From contig JALHRK010000014.1 in assembly GCA_022841505.1 (NCBI GenBank), positions 1 to 42,255 of the forward strand: a stretch of 42,255 nt of DNA, written 5' to 3'. Source of the stretch: Saprospiraceae bacterium (lineage in GTDB: Bacteria; Bacteroidota; Bacteroidia; Chitinophagales; Saprospiraceae). The translations under genes were made by a program, and so were the position numbers. Shown here piece after piece: positions 28,231 through 37,059 of this stretch (within the stretch, counting starts at the first letter, position 1; every line of letters begins with the position of its first letter). The notes under the pieces were generated by a model. That model did no database searches. It was given only the letters and a program-made list of their open reading frames with translations, and was not told where the DNA came from.

Positions 28231-29376
28231 ATGAAAATCTTAGCAAAAACATTGTCACTATTGCTGATTTGCTGCGCATCAACTTCTGTGCATGCCCAGT
28301 TAGTCCCCAAATACCCACCCAATATCCCGGCAAACGGTCTTATTGATTGGGTAATATCGAAAGTAGATGATCCCACTTTCAATCGACTTGGCCATTTGGA
28401 GTCCGGCGTTTATGGCGATCCCTCCAGCAAATGGGCAGCCATCGGGGTGCCAAACCTTAATTTCCCGCCCGCTGAACAAAATTACTACGGGTTTTTTGCC
28501 AATAACCAGTCAGACAGGTTATTCCTGGGCCTGCGGCAAGAAGGGCCATTCAACGTTTCCAATGCTATCATCGCTTTTGGCGACAACCACGATAACGACC
28601 CGGTGCCAAACCGCTTAGTGTTCAAGTTCGATTCCTGGATTCCATCTTTTAGCCAGGAAATAGCAACTATGTTGCACAACGGCAATGTCGGTATTGGGAC
28701 GGCTACCCCGATCCATAAATTTCAAGTGCATGACGGAAGAGTGATGATTTCCGGGGCGAATAATTTCGGAGGTCCCATGCTTCTTTTTAGCAAGGATCCA
28801 AGTCTCTCCCAATATCCCAACGGCCATTGGGGAATAGAATACGTATCAAGCTTACCAAACCAGGGTTTGCCCGTCCCTCCACATGGCGGCCTGAATTTCT
28901 GGCAACCTTTTGGCAATCCCGGCCCCGGACCAAGTGTCCCCGGAAACTACTATATGCTCCTGCATGACCACAACGGGGCAGTTAGCATCAGCACAGATCA
29001 AGCGCCCCTTTCGGTCGGCACAAACAACACAAGCGCCTATCGGTTGTATGTGAAAGGCGGTATTCTCACAGAAGAATTGCTGGTTCAAACAGGCTGGGCA
29101 GACTACGTTTTTGACAAAAATTACCAACTCCCTTCCTTGCTTGAAGTAGAAAAGCATATTGAGGCAAAAGGACACCTGCCCAATGTGCCCTCTGAAAAAG
29201 AGGTGGTTGAGAACGGCCTGAATGTCGGAAAAATGGCGGTGACGCAGCAGGAAAAAATTGAAGAATTATTCTTGTATGTTATCCAGTTGAACAAAGACAT
29301 CCTGCAGTTGAAGTCAGAAAACGAGGCCCTCCGTCAAATGCTGAACCCTCAAAAGCCTGCTCCCAATGAAAAATAG
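28231..29376 (+). CDS. Exported tail-fibre-like protein with C-terminal coiled coil
   Basis: Protein of 381 residues with a signal peptide (ends SVHAQ). The middle contains [20 protein letters not shown], the trimeric fibre-type motif found in many Bacteroidota proteins annotated as tail fibre or S74-chaperone-related. The C-terminal part has [26 protein letters not shown] followed by a coiled coil (about 335-372), without a recognised catalytic S74 domain. It is probably a surface or secreted fibrous protein rather than phage-borne, since no phage genes are near. Its last 11 bases overlap the next gene, a secreted subtilisin, which points to coupled expression. Confidence 0.75.
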   Translation: MKILAKTLSLLLICCASTSVHAQLVPKYPPNIPANGLIDWVISKVDDPTFNRLGHLESGVYGDPSSKWAAIGVPNLNFPPAEQNYYGFFANNQSDRLFLGLRQEGPFNVSNAIIAFGDNHDNDPVPNRLVFKFDSWIPSFSQEIATMLHNGNVGIGTATPIHKFQVHDGRVMISGANNFGGPMLLFSKDPSLSQYPNGHWGIEYVSSLPNQGLPVPPHGGLNFWQPFGNPGPGPSVPGNYYMLLHDHNGAVSISTDQAPLSVGTNNTSAYRLYVKGGILTEELLVQTGWADYVFDKNYQLPSLLEVEKHIEAKGHLPNVPSEKEVVENGLNVGKMAVTQQEKIEELFLYVIQLNKDILQLKSENEALRQMLNPQKPAPNEK

Positions 29377-31159
29377 ATGCATATTGATAAATCTGTTTTT
29401 GGTATTGACCTGTCTTTCTATCAAAGCGCAGTCTGTGGGTTATTTCCCTGGGGAAATTTATTTCAAACTTGAGGTCGACTTTTTGATTACGCTAGACCAG
29501 TACCCGGATGATTCGGTAAACATAGAAGAACAGATGCCCTTTCTAACTCCGCTGGTTAATACATTTCAAATCAGTTCAGTGAGGCGTGTTTTCTACTTTA
29601 CCACAGATGACAAATTGCTCCGAACCTTTCGGTTACGCTGTGCAGACGATGTGAACCTCGATGATCTTGTGATCGAACTGGGTGAACAAACTGGAGTAGA
29701 ATACGCCGAAAAAATCCCGACAAGCAAGGTAGATTACAATCCAAACGATTTGGGATCCAATACGTTAAACAGCCAATGGTATCTTCATAAAATCGATGCC
29801 CCGGCGGCTTGGAATCTATCATTTGGAAACCCTTCTGTCGTTGTTGCCATCGTTGACAATGCCTTCCAAACCGACCATCCCGACCAGTCCTTACTGCCGG
29901 GTTGGGATGTGGCTGATAATGACAACAACCCGCATCTCCCCCACATTGGCTGCGAACACGGCACCCATGTGGCAGGCATCTCCGGGGCAGATACAGACAA
30001 TGCTACAGGAATTGCTTCCATTGGATTTGGCATTTCCATCATGCCCGTAAAAGCATCCCACGATGCTTACAGTAATGGAGGCGGTTGTTTTCAGTATATT
30101 CATAGAGGCTATGAAGGTATCACGTGGGCGGCGGTCAACGGGGCAAGGGTTATCAATTGCTCTTGGGGCTCCAGTGGCTACGGGTATTCGATCACGCAGC
30201 TAAATGCGGTCAATTATGCCTGGAGTTTGGGGGCTGTAGTAGTGGCAGCAGCAGGAAATTTTGACCTTAACATCTTAACCTACCCTGCTGTTTTTCCAAA
30301 CGTAGTAGCAGTTGCTTCCACCAATATCAACGACCAAAAATCTGGCTTTTCCAATTTCGGTCCCTGGGTGGATGTCGCTGCGCCAGGCGAAAATATTCTT
30401 GGCTTACTGCCATTCGGTATCACTGGAATAAGATCGGGTACCTCGATGTCCGCGCCGTTAGTATCCGGCTTGTTGGGGCTGATGCTTTCCGCTAATCCTG
30501 GCCTGACCAATGTGGATTTGGTTAACTGCCTTGTTTCCTCTACCGACAATATTGACGCAATCAACCCCTCCTACATAGGTATGCTGGGGTCCGGGAGGAT
30601 CAATGCCCTGCAAGCTCTGCAATGCGCACAGAGTACGTTGTCTTGCCCACCTACCTTGTCTTTTTCCTCTCCAATAAATGATTTCACCAATTTTAATTGG
30701 TATTATGAAGTTAGCCAGGACATCGAAGCAAGCAATCAGGTTCTTGGGACATCCAGGATCACTTATGACGCAGGGGTATACGTAAAATTGAAACCTAATC
30801 CAGGGGCATTGAGCGGTAATGGTTTCAAGGCACAGACTAATGGTTTTTTCAAGGCGTTAATTGACGGATGCTCGCGAGTAGTGGGGACAGAGGAGGAGAC
30901 TGACAACCAGAAACTCAATATACGCATCTTTCCAAACCCAAATTCCGGCGCTTTCACCCTTGAACTGCCGCAGGCTGCCAAGCCTGGCATGACCTTCCGT
31001 ATTATCGGCCTCACCGGGCAGGTTTTGTTGGAAAAAGTTGCTGAAACAGGCAGTGCGCGGCAGGCGCTGGAGGCCGGCGCTTTGCCGGCGGGGTTGTATT
31101 TTGTACAGGTGGTTGAAGATGGCCGGGTTGTGGGGATTGAGCGGTTTGTGAAGCAATAA
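29366..31159 (+). CDS. T9SS-exported subtilisin-like serine protease (S8)
   Basis: Protein of 597 residues: signal peptide (1-21), a propeptide-like region (about 25-125), an S8 catalytic domain (about 145-415), a Cys-containing spacer, and a T9SS type A sorting domain (about 518-597). The catalytic triad is Asp164 (AIVDNAF), His198 (EHGTHVAG) and Ser360 (SGTSMSAP), with oxyanion Asn298 (AAAGN). It is predicted to be an active extracellular or surface protease. ATG 29366 overlaps the tail-fibre-like gene by 11 bp. Its sorting domain is nearly identical to that of the giant protein at 24205-24444, probably through gene conversion. A strong hairpin follows the stop codon. Confidence 0.92.
   Translation: MKNRCILINLFLVLTCLSIKAQSVGYFPGEIYFKLEVDFLITLDQYPDDSVNIEEQMPFLTPLVNTFQISSVRRVFYFTTDDKLLRTFRLRCADDVNLDDLVIELGEQTGVEYAEKIPTSKVDYNPNDLGSNTLNSQWYLHKIDAPAAWNLSFGNPSVVVAIVDNAFQTDHPDQSLLPGWDVADNDNNPHLPHIGCEHGTHVAGISGADTDNATGIASIGFGISIMPVKASHDAYSNGGGCFQYIHRGYEGITWAAVNGARVINCSWGSSGYGYSITQLNAVNYAWSLGAVVVAAAGNFDLNILTYPAVFPNVVAVASTNINDQKSGFSNFGPWVDVAAPGENILGLLPFGITGIRSGTSMSAPLVSGLLGLMLSANPGLTNVDLVNCLVSSTDNIDAINPSYIGMLGSGRINALQALQCAQSTLSCPPTLSFSSPINDFTNFNWYYEVSQDIEASNQVLGTSRITYDAGVYVKLKPNPGALSGNGFKAQTNGFFKALIDGCSRVVGTEEETDNQKLNIRIFPNPNSGAFTLELPQAAKPGMTFRIIGLTGQVLLEKVAETGSARQALEAGALPAGLYFVQVVEDGRVVGIERFVKQ
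30920..31159 (+). repeat. T9SS sorting-domain sequence shared with 24205-24444
   Basis: Second copy of the near-identical C-terminal sorting-domain DNA. The protein differs at about seven positions, mostly in the first two thirds, and the final 27 residues appear identical. Confidence 0.85.
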
Positions 31160-31171
31160 GTAAGTATTACT

Positions 31172-31208
31172 CCGGGCCGCCTTGATGATGCAGGGCGGCC
31201 CGGGTTTA
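31172..31208 (+). terminator. Hairpin after the subtilisin gene
   Basis: CCGGGCCGCC (31172-31181) pairs perfectly with GGCGGCCCGG (31194-31203) around a 12-base loop, followed by only a short T run. It starts 12 bp after the stop codon and probably ends the upstream transcript. It covers the earliest possible start codons of the next frame (31182-31190), so a start at 31224 is favoured. Confidence 0.75.
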
Positions 31209-31223
31209 AAGGTCAGGGATGAA

Positions 31224-31724
31224 ATGAAAGCCCAGCAAGATTTTGAATTTTCCAGCCCACTTACGGTGCAGGAGGCCCTTCAACGCCTGCAGGACCAGGC
31301 AGAAGGGCACCAGCATGGCAGCTTTTACGGCTCCGTGCAGGGCAACCACTTTTTTCTGCACCACGAAGCAGGCCCCGACCAGAACGAATCCGCGGACGAC
31401 CCCCAAATTTCGGGCTATATCCTGCCCTTAGCGGAAGGCTGCCGCGTTCATGTCAGAATCCGGGTGCCCCACCATGCAGAAGGGAATGCCAGATTGGGTT
31501 CATTTTTTTTGATTGTTTCGGGTGCGATTTTGCTGTTCATTAGATTTTCTCCTCAAACTCAGGAAGAGGACATGTCAAAAGATGATTGGATTCCGCTCCT
31601 GTACGACTTTGCCATCCTTGTTAGTGCGGCAGTAGGTGGCTGGTTGGCCTGGAAAAAGTTTGAGGACAAAGACCGGCCCCGGATATTGGGGGAGTTCCGG
31701 GCGTTGCTGGAGGGAGAAGTTTAA
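31224..31724 (+). CDS. Small membrane protein of unknown function
   Basis: Protein of 166 residues. A soluble N-terminal part (about 1-90) has LTVQEALQRLQDQ and GSFYGSVQGNHFFLHH and could be a small alpha/beta domain. Two transmembrane segments follow (about 92-107 and 124-143), with a short cytosolic tail. I recognise no family. ATG 31224 is chosen because earlier starts fall inside the hairpin. It lies 21 bp before the next membrane protein gene and is probably transcribed with it. Confidence 0.65.
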   Translation: MKAQQDFEFSSPLTVQEALQRLQDQAEGHQHGSFYGSVQGNHFFLHHEAGPDQNESADDPQISGYILPLAEGCRVHVRIRVPHHAEGNARLGSFFLIVSGAILLFIRFSPQTQEEDMSKDDWIPLLYDFAILVSAAVGGWLAWKKFEDKDRPRILGEFRALLEGEV

Positions 31725-31745
31725 CACAATAAAAGCGAATATTGA

Positions 31746-32222
31746 ATGAAAAAAAGAACAGTTCTCTTACTTCAGGCCATATCTTATGGCTTACTTGCTG
31801 TTTTTTTCATCAGCATGCCCCTTTGGGTAAATGTAAAAGACAGCTTCGGTACTTTTTTTGTCATAGGCCTGTCCGTGGTGTTTGGTTTTTTTGCTTTCAA
31901 AAACATCCGGCAATTAAACCAAACCGGAAAGGAAGAATTGGTGTACGCCCCGCCAAAGGATGCCTCAAAGACGGAGCAAGCGTCCTTTTACATGTGGTAT
32001 TTTTACGCCACCCTGATTGCCTTCCCGCTCCTGACCTTGATTACCGTCTGGGACTTAAACGATTTAGAAGGTGGGATAGTCCAAGATGTCCGGGTTTGGG
32101 CTCCAATTGCGTTTTTATACGAGCAATTCGGATACTGGACGGCTGTGCTTTCGATCCCATTGACCGGCTTACTCGTTGCGGGCTTGCTGTTTAGAAAATG
32201 GCGGCTGCCTCTTACTTCTTAG
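31746..32222 (+). CDS. Four-helix membrane protein of unknown function
   Basis: Protein of 158 residues with four hydrophobic segments at about 6-28, 33-50, 84-101 and 126-148 and polar loops between. There is no recognised domain. The C-terminus (RKWRLPLTS) is basic, in keeping with a cytosolic end. It overlaps the 3' end of the opposite-strand SDR gene by 11 bp. Confidence 0.7.
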   Translation: MKKRTVLLLQAISYGLLAVFFISMPLWVNVKDSFGTFFVIGLSVVFGFFAFKNIRQLNQTGKEELVYAPPKDASKTEQASFYMWYFYATLIAFPLLTLITVWDLNDLEGGIVQDVRVWAPIAFLYEQFGYWTAVLSIPLTGLLVAGLLFRKWRLPLTS

Positions 32223-32931
32223 CCACCTGGCTCGGCCTTACCTCAATCTTACTCGGCAAAGTCCGCGGGTTCATACGTAGCAAATCCACCACCATTTGCC
32301 CCAAATCTTCCGGCTGTATTTTCCAGGCATCGTCGGCGTTCGGCTCGTGGTTGTTGAAGTGGGAAGCGACAGACCCCGGCATGATGGTAGAGCATTTGAC
32401 GCCCGCATCCCGCAGGTCGAGCATGACGGCCTGGGTGAAGCCCACCAGACCAAATTTACTGGCGTTATAGGCCGAAGCCGATGCAAAAAAATTGGTACCT
32501 GCCAAGCTGGCGATGCTGATGAAATAGCCCTTGGCGTTGATCAGGGCATCTACGGACGCTTTGAGGCTGTAAAACACCCCGGTGAGGTTGGTATCAATGG
32601 TTTCGTGCCATTGCGCCGGCGTTATTTCCGTAATAGGCGCAAAATGGCCAACCCCCGCATTCGCGACGAGGACGTCGAGGCGGCCAAACGTTTCGAGGGT
32701 TTTGGCCACTGCATTTTTCAGCGCATCAAAGTCGCGGACATCGGCGGCGATGGCGATGACCTTACCCGGGCCTGTTTTGGAGAGTTCCCGGGCTGCGGCG
32801 TCCGCAGCTTCCTGATTGCGGCTGGTAATCGCCACATTTACGCCTTCTTTCAGCAGGCTTGCAGCGATGCCGTAGCCGATGCCTTTGCTGCCCCCGGTGA
32901 TCAGGGCGGTCATTTCGTTGAGTGCTTTCAT
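32212..32931 (-). CDS. Short-chain dehydrogenase/reductase (FabG-like SDR)
   Basis: Protein of 239 residues, classical SDR length. The Rossmann nucleotide-binding motif TGGSKGIG is at 12-19 and NAG at 91-93. The catalytic tetrad is Asn115, Ser142, Tyr155 and Lys159 (YNASK). Arg38 after the second strand suggests NADP(H) preference. The likely reaction is reversible reduction of a ketone to a secondary alcohol; the FabG-like sequence does not prove 3-oxoacyl-ACP as substrate. ATG at 32931-32929. It is divergent from the RNA ligase gene, with 124 bp between the starts that must hold both promoters. Confidence 0.92.
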   Translation of the reverse strand: MKALNEMTALITGGSKGIGYGIAASLLKEGVNVAITSRNQEAADAAARELSKTGPGKVIAIAADVRDFDALKNAVAKTLETFGRLDVLVANAGVGHFAPITEITPAQWHETIDTNLTGVFYSLKASVDALINAKGYFISIASLAGTNFFASASAYNASKFGLVGFTQAVMLDLRDAGVKCSTIMPGSVASHFNNHEPNADDAWKIQPEDLGQMVVDLLRMNPRTLPSKIEVRPSQVAKK

Positions 32932-33055
32932 AAAAGTAAGAAACGCCGGGAGGGTGAAATGGTTGAAAGGATACGCCTCTGCAAGGTAAAGCCAAGCAGC
33001 CTTTCAGGAACTTTCCCAATCCTTCACAGGTTAAAGACCCCAAATCACTATTCCT

Positions 33056-34048
33056 TTGAGAAAATTAGCGTCCATTCAAAAAATCCGCGCATTGGCTCCG
33101 ATTGAAGGGGCCGATGCCATCGAAACCGCATCCGTTTTGGGGTGGCAATTGGTCGTAAAAAAAGGCGAATTTCAGGTAGGAGACCTTTGCGTATATTGTG
33201 AAATTGACAGTATTTTGCCGGATAAACCCGAGTTTGAGTTTCTCAAACCGCGGGGCATGCGCATCAAAACCATTCGGTTACGCGGTCAAATTTCGCAGGG
33301 TATTTGTTTCCCGCTCAGCGTTTTGCCGGAAGGCACGCCCATTGTGGAAGATACCGACGTCACAGAAATCTTAGGCGTAGTGAAATGGGAAATGCCGGTT
33401 CCGGCTTCGCTGGCCGGACTTGTAAAAGGCGGATTTCCGTCGTTTATGCCCAAAACGGACGAAACCCGGGTGCAGGTTTTGCAGCACTTGCTGGATGCAT
33501 TGGTGGGCACGCCGTGCTACGTGGCAGAAAAATTAGACGGCTCTTCGGTGACATACTACCTCCGCGATGGCGAATTTGGCGTTTGCAGCCGGAACCTTGA
33601 ATTACTGGAAGACCCCAACAATACGTTTTGGAAAGTGGCCCGTGAACTCAACGTGGAGCAAAAACTGCGCGCACTGGGCGGCAATTTTGCCCTGCAGGGC
33701 GAACTCCTCGGAGAAGGCGTAAACGGCAACAAACTGCGCCTGCGCGGGCAAACGGCACGGTTCTTTAACCTGTTCGACATTGATCGCTATGCGTACCTGG
33801 ATTTTGCGGATTTGCAAAATACACTAAACCGGCTCGACCTTCCCGGAGTGCCGGTATTGGACGAAAACTTCGCCTTGCTGAACGATATTCCTGCTTTAGT
33901 TGGAATGGCTACCCGGCGCTCTACGGTTTCGCCGGAGGTTTGGGCTGAAGGCATTGTCATCCGGCCTTTAAAGGAACAGCGGTTGGATGGCGAGCGGGTT
34001 TCTTTTAAGGCGATTAATCCGGAGTTTTTGTTGAAATTTGGGGAATAA
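33056..34048 (+). CDS. RNA ligase, DRB0094/Rnl5-like
   Basis: Protein of 330 residues, ATP-dependent RNA ligase of the Deinococcus DRB0094 type. TTG start: the protein begins MRKLASIQKIRALAPIEGAD, matching the family N-terminus exactly where expected, and no ATG precedes it in frame. The N-terminal OB-like domain (about 1-120) is followed by the nucleotidyltransferase domain with motif I EKLDGSS (adenylated Lys159), an EGELLGEG-like motif III region (GELLGEG), motif IV EGIVIRP (298-304) and motif V SFKAINPEF (Lys318). Members seal 3'-OH/5'-phosphate RNA ends and probably act in RNA repair. No kinase-phosphatase or methyltransferase partner is adjacent. Confidence 0.88.
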   Translation: MRKLASIQKIRALAPIEGADAIETASVLGWQLVVKKGEFQVGDLCVYCEIDSILPDKPEFEFLKPRGMRIKTIRLRGQISQGICFPLSVLPEGTPIVEDTDVTEILGVVKWEMPVPASLAGLVKGGFPSFMPKTDETRVQVLQHLLDALVGTPCYVAEKLDGSSVTYYLRDGEFGVCSRNLELLEDPNNTFWKVARELNVEQKLRALGGNFALQGELLGEGVNGNKLRLRGQTARFFNLFDIDRYAYLDFADLQNTLNRLDLPGVPVLDENFALLNDIPALVGMATRRSTVSPEVWAEGIVIRPLKEQRLDGERVSFKAINPEFLLKFGE

Positions 34049-34060
34049 AGCGTGAATATT

Positions 34061-34381
34061 TCAAAACTTGAACCGGCGGAAAACTCGGTTGAAATCTCTT
34101 TTGGAATGAAACATTCGCTCGACTCGAATTTGGGTTTCGGTCATGCGGTAAAATATCTTATACGGTGCTTTTCGAAGTTGAATGACCCGATAGTTGCCTA
34201 AGTGAGAAAGCCGGGGTTCGGGAGGGTAACGTTCCGGGTTTTCATGAAGTGTTTCGATAGACTCAAACACCCTGTCGCGGATTTTATTAGCCGCGGTATC
34301 CGAAACTTCTTTCCGAAGATAACGCAATACTTCGCCAAAATCCCGGTCAAAGCGCCGAGAAAAAACAATAGAAATGCTCAT
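34061..34381 (-). CDS. RelE/ParE superfamily toxin
   Basis: Protein of 106 residues with the RelE/ParE fold pattern: an early basic helix (SRRFDRDFGEVLRYLRKE), central strands LGNYRVIQLRKAPYKIFYRM and a C-terminal FHSKRDFNRVF. The target is either ribosome-bound mRNA (RelE type) or gyrase (ParE type); the sequence does not decide, though the length and HSKRD-type end are ParE-like. Its ATG overlaps the antitoxin stop by 4 bp, the usual coupled toxin-antitoxin order. Confidence 0.85.
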   Translation of the reverse strand: MSISIVFSRRFDRDFGEVLRYLRKEVSDTAANKIRDRVFESIETLHENPERYPPEPRLSHLGNYRVIQLRKAPYKIFYRMTETQIRVERMFHSKRDFNRVFRRFKF

Positions 34382-34635
34382 GAAGCCCCGTATTTGGCCT
34401 TCATGGCTTGTAAGGAAATGATGTTGCCTTTTTCTATGTCTTCGTCCGCTTCAATGATGGAGCGGATAAATTCATCTGTGGTGATGGGCGTCCCATCTGC
34501 CTCATATCCCACAATATCCTCATCTTCTGCGGCAAGTAGTTTGTTAAGCAACAAGTAAATGCCTTGCAGTACATCCTGATCTTCGGTCTTATTGACTAAT
34601 TCGTGAATAGTTATTCTTAATTCCTGAGTCGTCAT
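34378..34635 (-). CDS. Antitoxin of the RelE/ParE-type pair
   Basis: Protein of 85 residues, acidic and mostly helical. The segment MTTQELRITIHELVNKTEDQ and the later DGTPITTDEFIRSIIEADEDIEKGN are typical of small antitoxins paired with ParE/RelE toxins in Bacteroidota. It is the first gene of the pair and overlaps the toxin start by 4 bp. Antitoxins of this sort bind the toxin and normally repress their own promoter, which would lie in 34636-34728 facing left. Confidence 0.8.
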   Translation of the reverse strand: MTTQELRITIHELVNKTEDQDVLQGIYLLLNKLLAAEDEDIVGYEADGTPITTDEFIRSIIEADEDIEKGNIISLQAMKAKYGAS

Positions 34636-34728
34636 AGCAATGCCTGTTTGTTAATACAAAAATAAGGGATTTGATTGAAAAAACATTTTTTTTACCGATA
34701 TTGACCTTCTGAACAAAATTGGTTGACC

Positions 34729-35529
34729 ATGGCAAAAGAAGACCTCCTCCCATACCAGCAAAACCTGGACTACAGGCGCGAATTTAAACGCCTTGGCCTT
34801 GATTTAGAAGCGGTGATGGAATTCACGCCACTGGATCTGGATCTGGAAAACCGGCGACTGAAAAGCTTGCTCGATTTTGTTCACGAGTATCAACATTGCG
34901 GTAGCAAAGAGGCAATGGAGGTCATTGCAGGGAATTATCGCTTCCCACCCATCTTCCCAGGCATCTCTCCCGAAAGCGACTGGTTTCGTTTTGAACAATG
35001 GATGCAGGGCGAGCCAGTGCGCAAAAAACTGATCGAGTTATTGCCAGAAAACAGCCATTTCAGAAGCCCGGAAGAAATCGGCGATGACGAGATCGAGTCA
35101 GAAACCGACCGGTTGGCCAAAACCTTGTATGAGGCGGGTTATAGCATTGAGCTTAACGACGATATCCCGGATCGCTTGATATATGCTTACCTATTCGAAG
35201 AACTCGGCGAAACTTTTGAATTAGATGGACCAGACTACTCCGGAGGCTGGGTGCTTAGCGGCTGCTCAGGATACTGCCCCGGTTGTTTCCAACGCCCCTG
35301 GTGCGAAAGCGGGCAAAACCTATGCTGGCTCGAAGACGAAGAAGCAGGAAAAATGCACCTGATTGATGAACTCAGCCAGTACGTTTCTGCCAGTCCGCAA
35401 TCACTGGAAATGTTGCAACAATCGCAGGCGGAAGAGGATGCCCAGTTTGAAAAATTCAAAGCAGAGAACCCCAGTCCGGATTTTGGAAACGCTGGTGCAA
35501 AGGAAGATAGGCAGGCGCGGATGAATTAA
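34729..35529 (+). CDS. Cytosolic protein with a Cys cluster, unknown function
   Basis: Protein of 266 residues, acidic and mainly helical, no signal peptide. A cluster of Cys around residues 178-202 (SGCSGYCPGCFQRPWCESGQ then CW) could bind zinc or an iron-sulfur centre. The C-terminal 50 residues are charged and probably disordered. I recognise no family. ATG 34729 (MAKEDLLPYQ) is used; an in-frame TTG lies 6 bp upstream. It diverges from the antitoxin gene. Confidence 0.6.
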   Translation: MAKEDLLPYQQNLDYRREFKRLGLDLEAVMEFTPLDLDLENRRLKSLLDFVHEYQHCGSKEAMEVIAGNYRFPPIFPGISPESDWFRFEQWMQGEPVRKKLIELLPENSHFRSPEEIGDDEIESETDRLAKTLYEAGYSIELNDDIPDRLIYAYLFEELGETFELDGPDYSGGWVLSGCSGYCPGCFQRPWCESGQNLCWLEDEEAGKMHLIDELSQYVSASPQSLEMLQQSQAEEDAQFEKFKAENPSPDFGNAGAKEDRQARMN

Positions 35530-35564
35530 GGCCTTCAACCTGCATGCTTTTCAAACTCAGGCAT

Positions 35565-35656
35565 AATTTTACTCAATAGCTTAATTGATTTACTCAATAC
35601 TTTTGGTGATTTTGCTCAATGCTTTGAGTAATTCGTCTTTAGCATTGAGTAAAATT
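35565..35656. repeat. ACTCAAT direct and inverted repeats
   Basis: ACTCAAT starts at 35571 and 35592 and the variant GCTCAAT at 35614, spaced 21 and 22 bp. Inverted copies occur at 35624 (TTGAGTA) and 35644 (ATTGAGT). The outermost pair extends to a perfect 13 bp inverted repeat, 35565-35577 with 35644-35656. It fills most of the gap between the Cys-cluster gene and the lipase gene. It could be an operator array, a terminator-like cruciform, or both. Confidence 0.6.
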
Positions 35657-35740
35657 AAAAAAATGTTTCAACATCCTCATTTTAAACAACTTGCCAAAAG
35701 AATTCAAGTAACTTATTAATGCCACACGCCTAACTACGCC

Positions 35741-37009
35741 ATGCGAACCCATTTTAGCTTTTTAATTTTCCTGTTCATCGCCACGCTTCTACAGGCCCAG
35801 CCTGTTTGCGATCCTGCCTACCGCCCGGTCATATTCGTACACGGCTTTTTAGCCTCCGGCGATACTTGGGCAAAATTTTCTCAGGCATTTCGGGCAGCAG
35901 GCTATTGCCCCGACCGGCTTGTCGCCTACGATTGGAACACCCTAGTCCAGCAAACCAACCAGGCGGCTGCGCTCGATGCGGTCATTGATGCCGTGCGTGC
36001 CCGCACAGGGGCTAAGCAAGTGGATATAATCGGCCACTCAGCAGGGGGCGGGGTGGGCTATGCTTACCTGTCTGACTCCATTCGGGCAGCAAAAGTGAAC
36101 CACTATGTACACATCGGTAGCATGAACCAAAAGCGGCCCGCCGGTCCCAAAGGCAGTGTGCCGACACTCAACCTCTGGTCGGATGGCGACCGGGTGATGG
36201 CGGGCAAAGACATTCCCGGAGCCAGCAATACCATGCTACCAGGGTTGGACCACTATCAGATCGCCACGAGCGCCGCTTCTTTCGAGGCTGTTTTTCAATT
36301 TTTGAACCATGCTCCGCAGAAGGTAATTGCACCAGCGGCCAACGAACGGGTGCGCATTGGTGGCAGGGCGCTGTTTCTTGGGGAAAACAATCCGGCTATC
36401 GGCGCTGCGGTGGAAGTCTACTCCCTTGACCCGCACACGGGCAAACGCTCCGGGGCCCTCATTGCCATGCTAACTACCGATGCGCAGGGCTATTGGTCGG
36501 TGCAGGATATGCCGGCCAATGTTCCCATTGAGTTGGTGCTTCGTACAACCGATACTGAGCGGCCCGTTCACTATTTTCGAGAGGGGTTTTCGCAGCCGGA
36601 TGACCTCGTTTATTTGCGCGCTTTGCCCGGTCCGGGAACGATGGTGAGTAAGTTACTGGCAGGATTGCCTGATTCGCCTGAGCAGGTAGTTGTTAACGTA
36701 TTCGCCTCCGACCAGGCCGTCGTTTATGGGCGCGACAGCCTGCTGGTGAACGGCCTGCTCCTCTCCACGGCGCAACACGCTGCTCCGGGAAAAACCGCAA
36801 TTTCCTTTTTTCTCTACGACGGCAACAACAACAAACAAAGCGATTTAACGCCAGTAGGGATGTTCGGCAGCTTCCCGTTTTTAAGTGGTGTGGATGTGTT
36901 TTTGAACCCCGATGATGGTGCGCCGTTGGTGGTGCAGTTTAATGAAAGGAGACAGGTGGTTCGAAAAATTCGGTCGAGTGAAGGGGTACAGGTGGTGGTT
37001 TTTGATTAA
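35741..37009 (+). CDS. Secreted alpha/beta-hydrolase (lipase or esterase)
   Basis: Protein of 422 residues with a signal peptide ending LLQAQ. The alpha/beta-hydrolase domain (about 22-190) has the oxyanion motif VHGF, nucleophile Ser100 in GHSAGG, a probable acid Asp148 or Asp150 (SDGDRV) and His171 (LDHYQ). The order and spacing resemble bacterial lipases of the class 2 or PHA-depolymerase-like type. A C-terminal part (about 200-422) contains an Ig/CarboxypepD-like segment (GAAVEVYSLDPHTG, DAQGYWSV) and a further beta domain. No T9SS sorting domain. Likely substrate: an ester or lipid outside the cytoplasm. It is followed after 50 bp by a secreted aminopeptidase, possibly in one transcript. 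Confidence 0.82.
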   Translation: MRTHFSFLIFLFIATLLQAQPVCDPAYRPVIFVHGFLASGDTWAKFSQAFRAAGYCPDRLVAYDWNTLVQQTNQAAALDAVIDAVRARTGAKQVDIIGHSAGGGVGYAYLSDSIRAAKVNHYVHIGSMNQKRPAGPKGSVPTLNLWSDGDRVMAGKDIPGASNTMLPGLDHYQIATSAASFEAVFQFLNHAPQKVIAPAANERVRIGGRALFLGENNPAIGAAVEVYSLDPHTGKRSGALIAMLTTDAQGYWSVQDMPANVPIELVLRTTDTERPVHYFREGFSQPDDLVYLRALPGPGTMVSKLLAGLPDSPEQVVVNVFASDQAVVYGRDSLLVNGLLLSTAQHAAPGKTAISFFLYDGNNNKQSDLTPVGMFGSFPFLSGVDVFLNPDDGAPLVVQFNERRQVVRKIRSSEGVQVVVFD

Positions 37010-37059
37010 TTTGCGAAAGAATGACCTCGCAAAAAGCCTTATCCTAATAAACAAACATC

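Noticed and set aside
28231-29376. Prophage remnant, from the tail-fibre-like protein
   Set aside because: No other phage genes are near, the protein has a signal peptide, and it is coupled to a secreted protease.
32296-33105. Plus-strand open frame opposite the SDR gene
   Set aside because: The minus strand encodes a complete SDR with all catalytic residues, and this frame also runs into the RNA ligase start.
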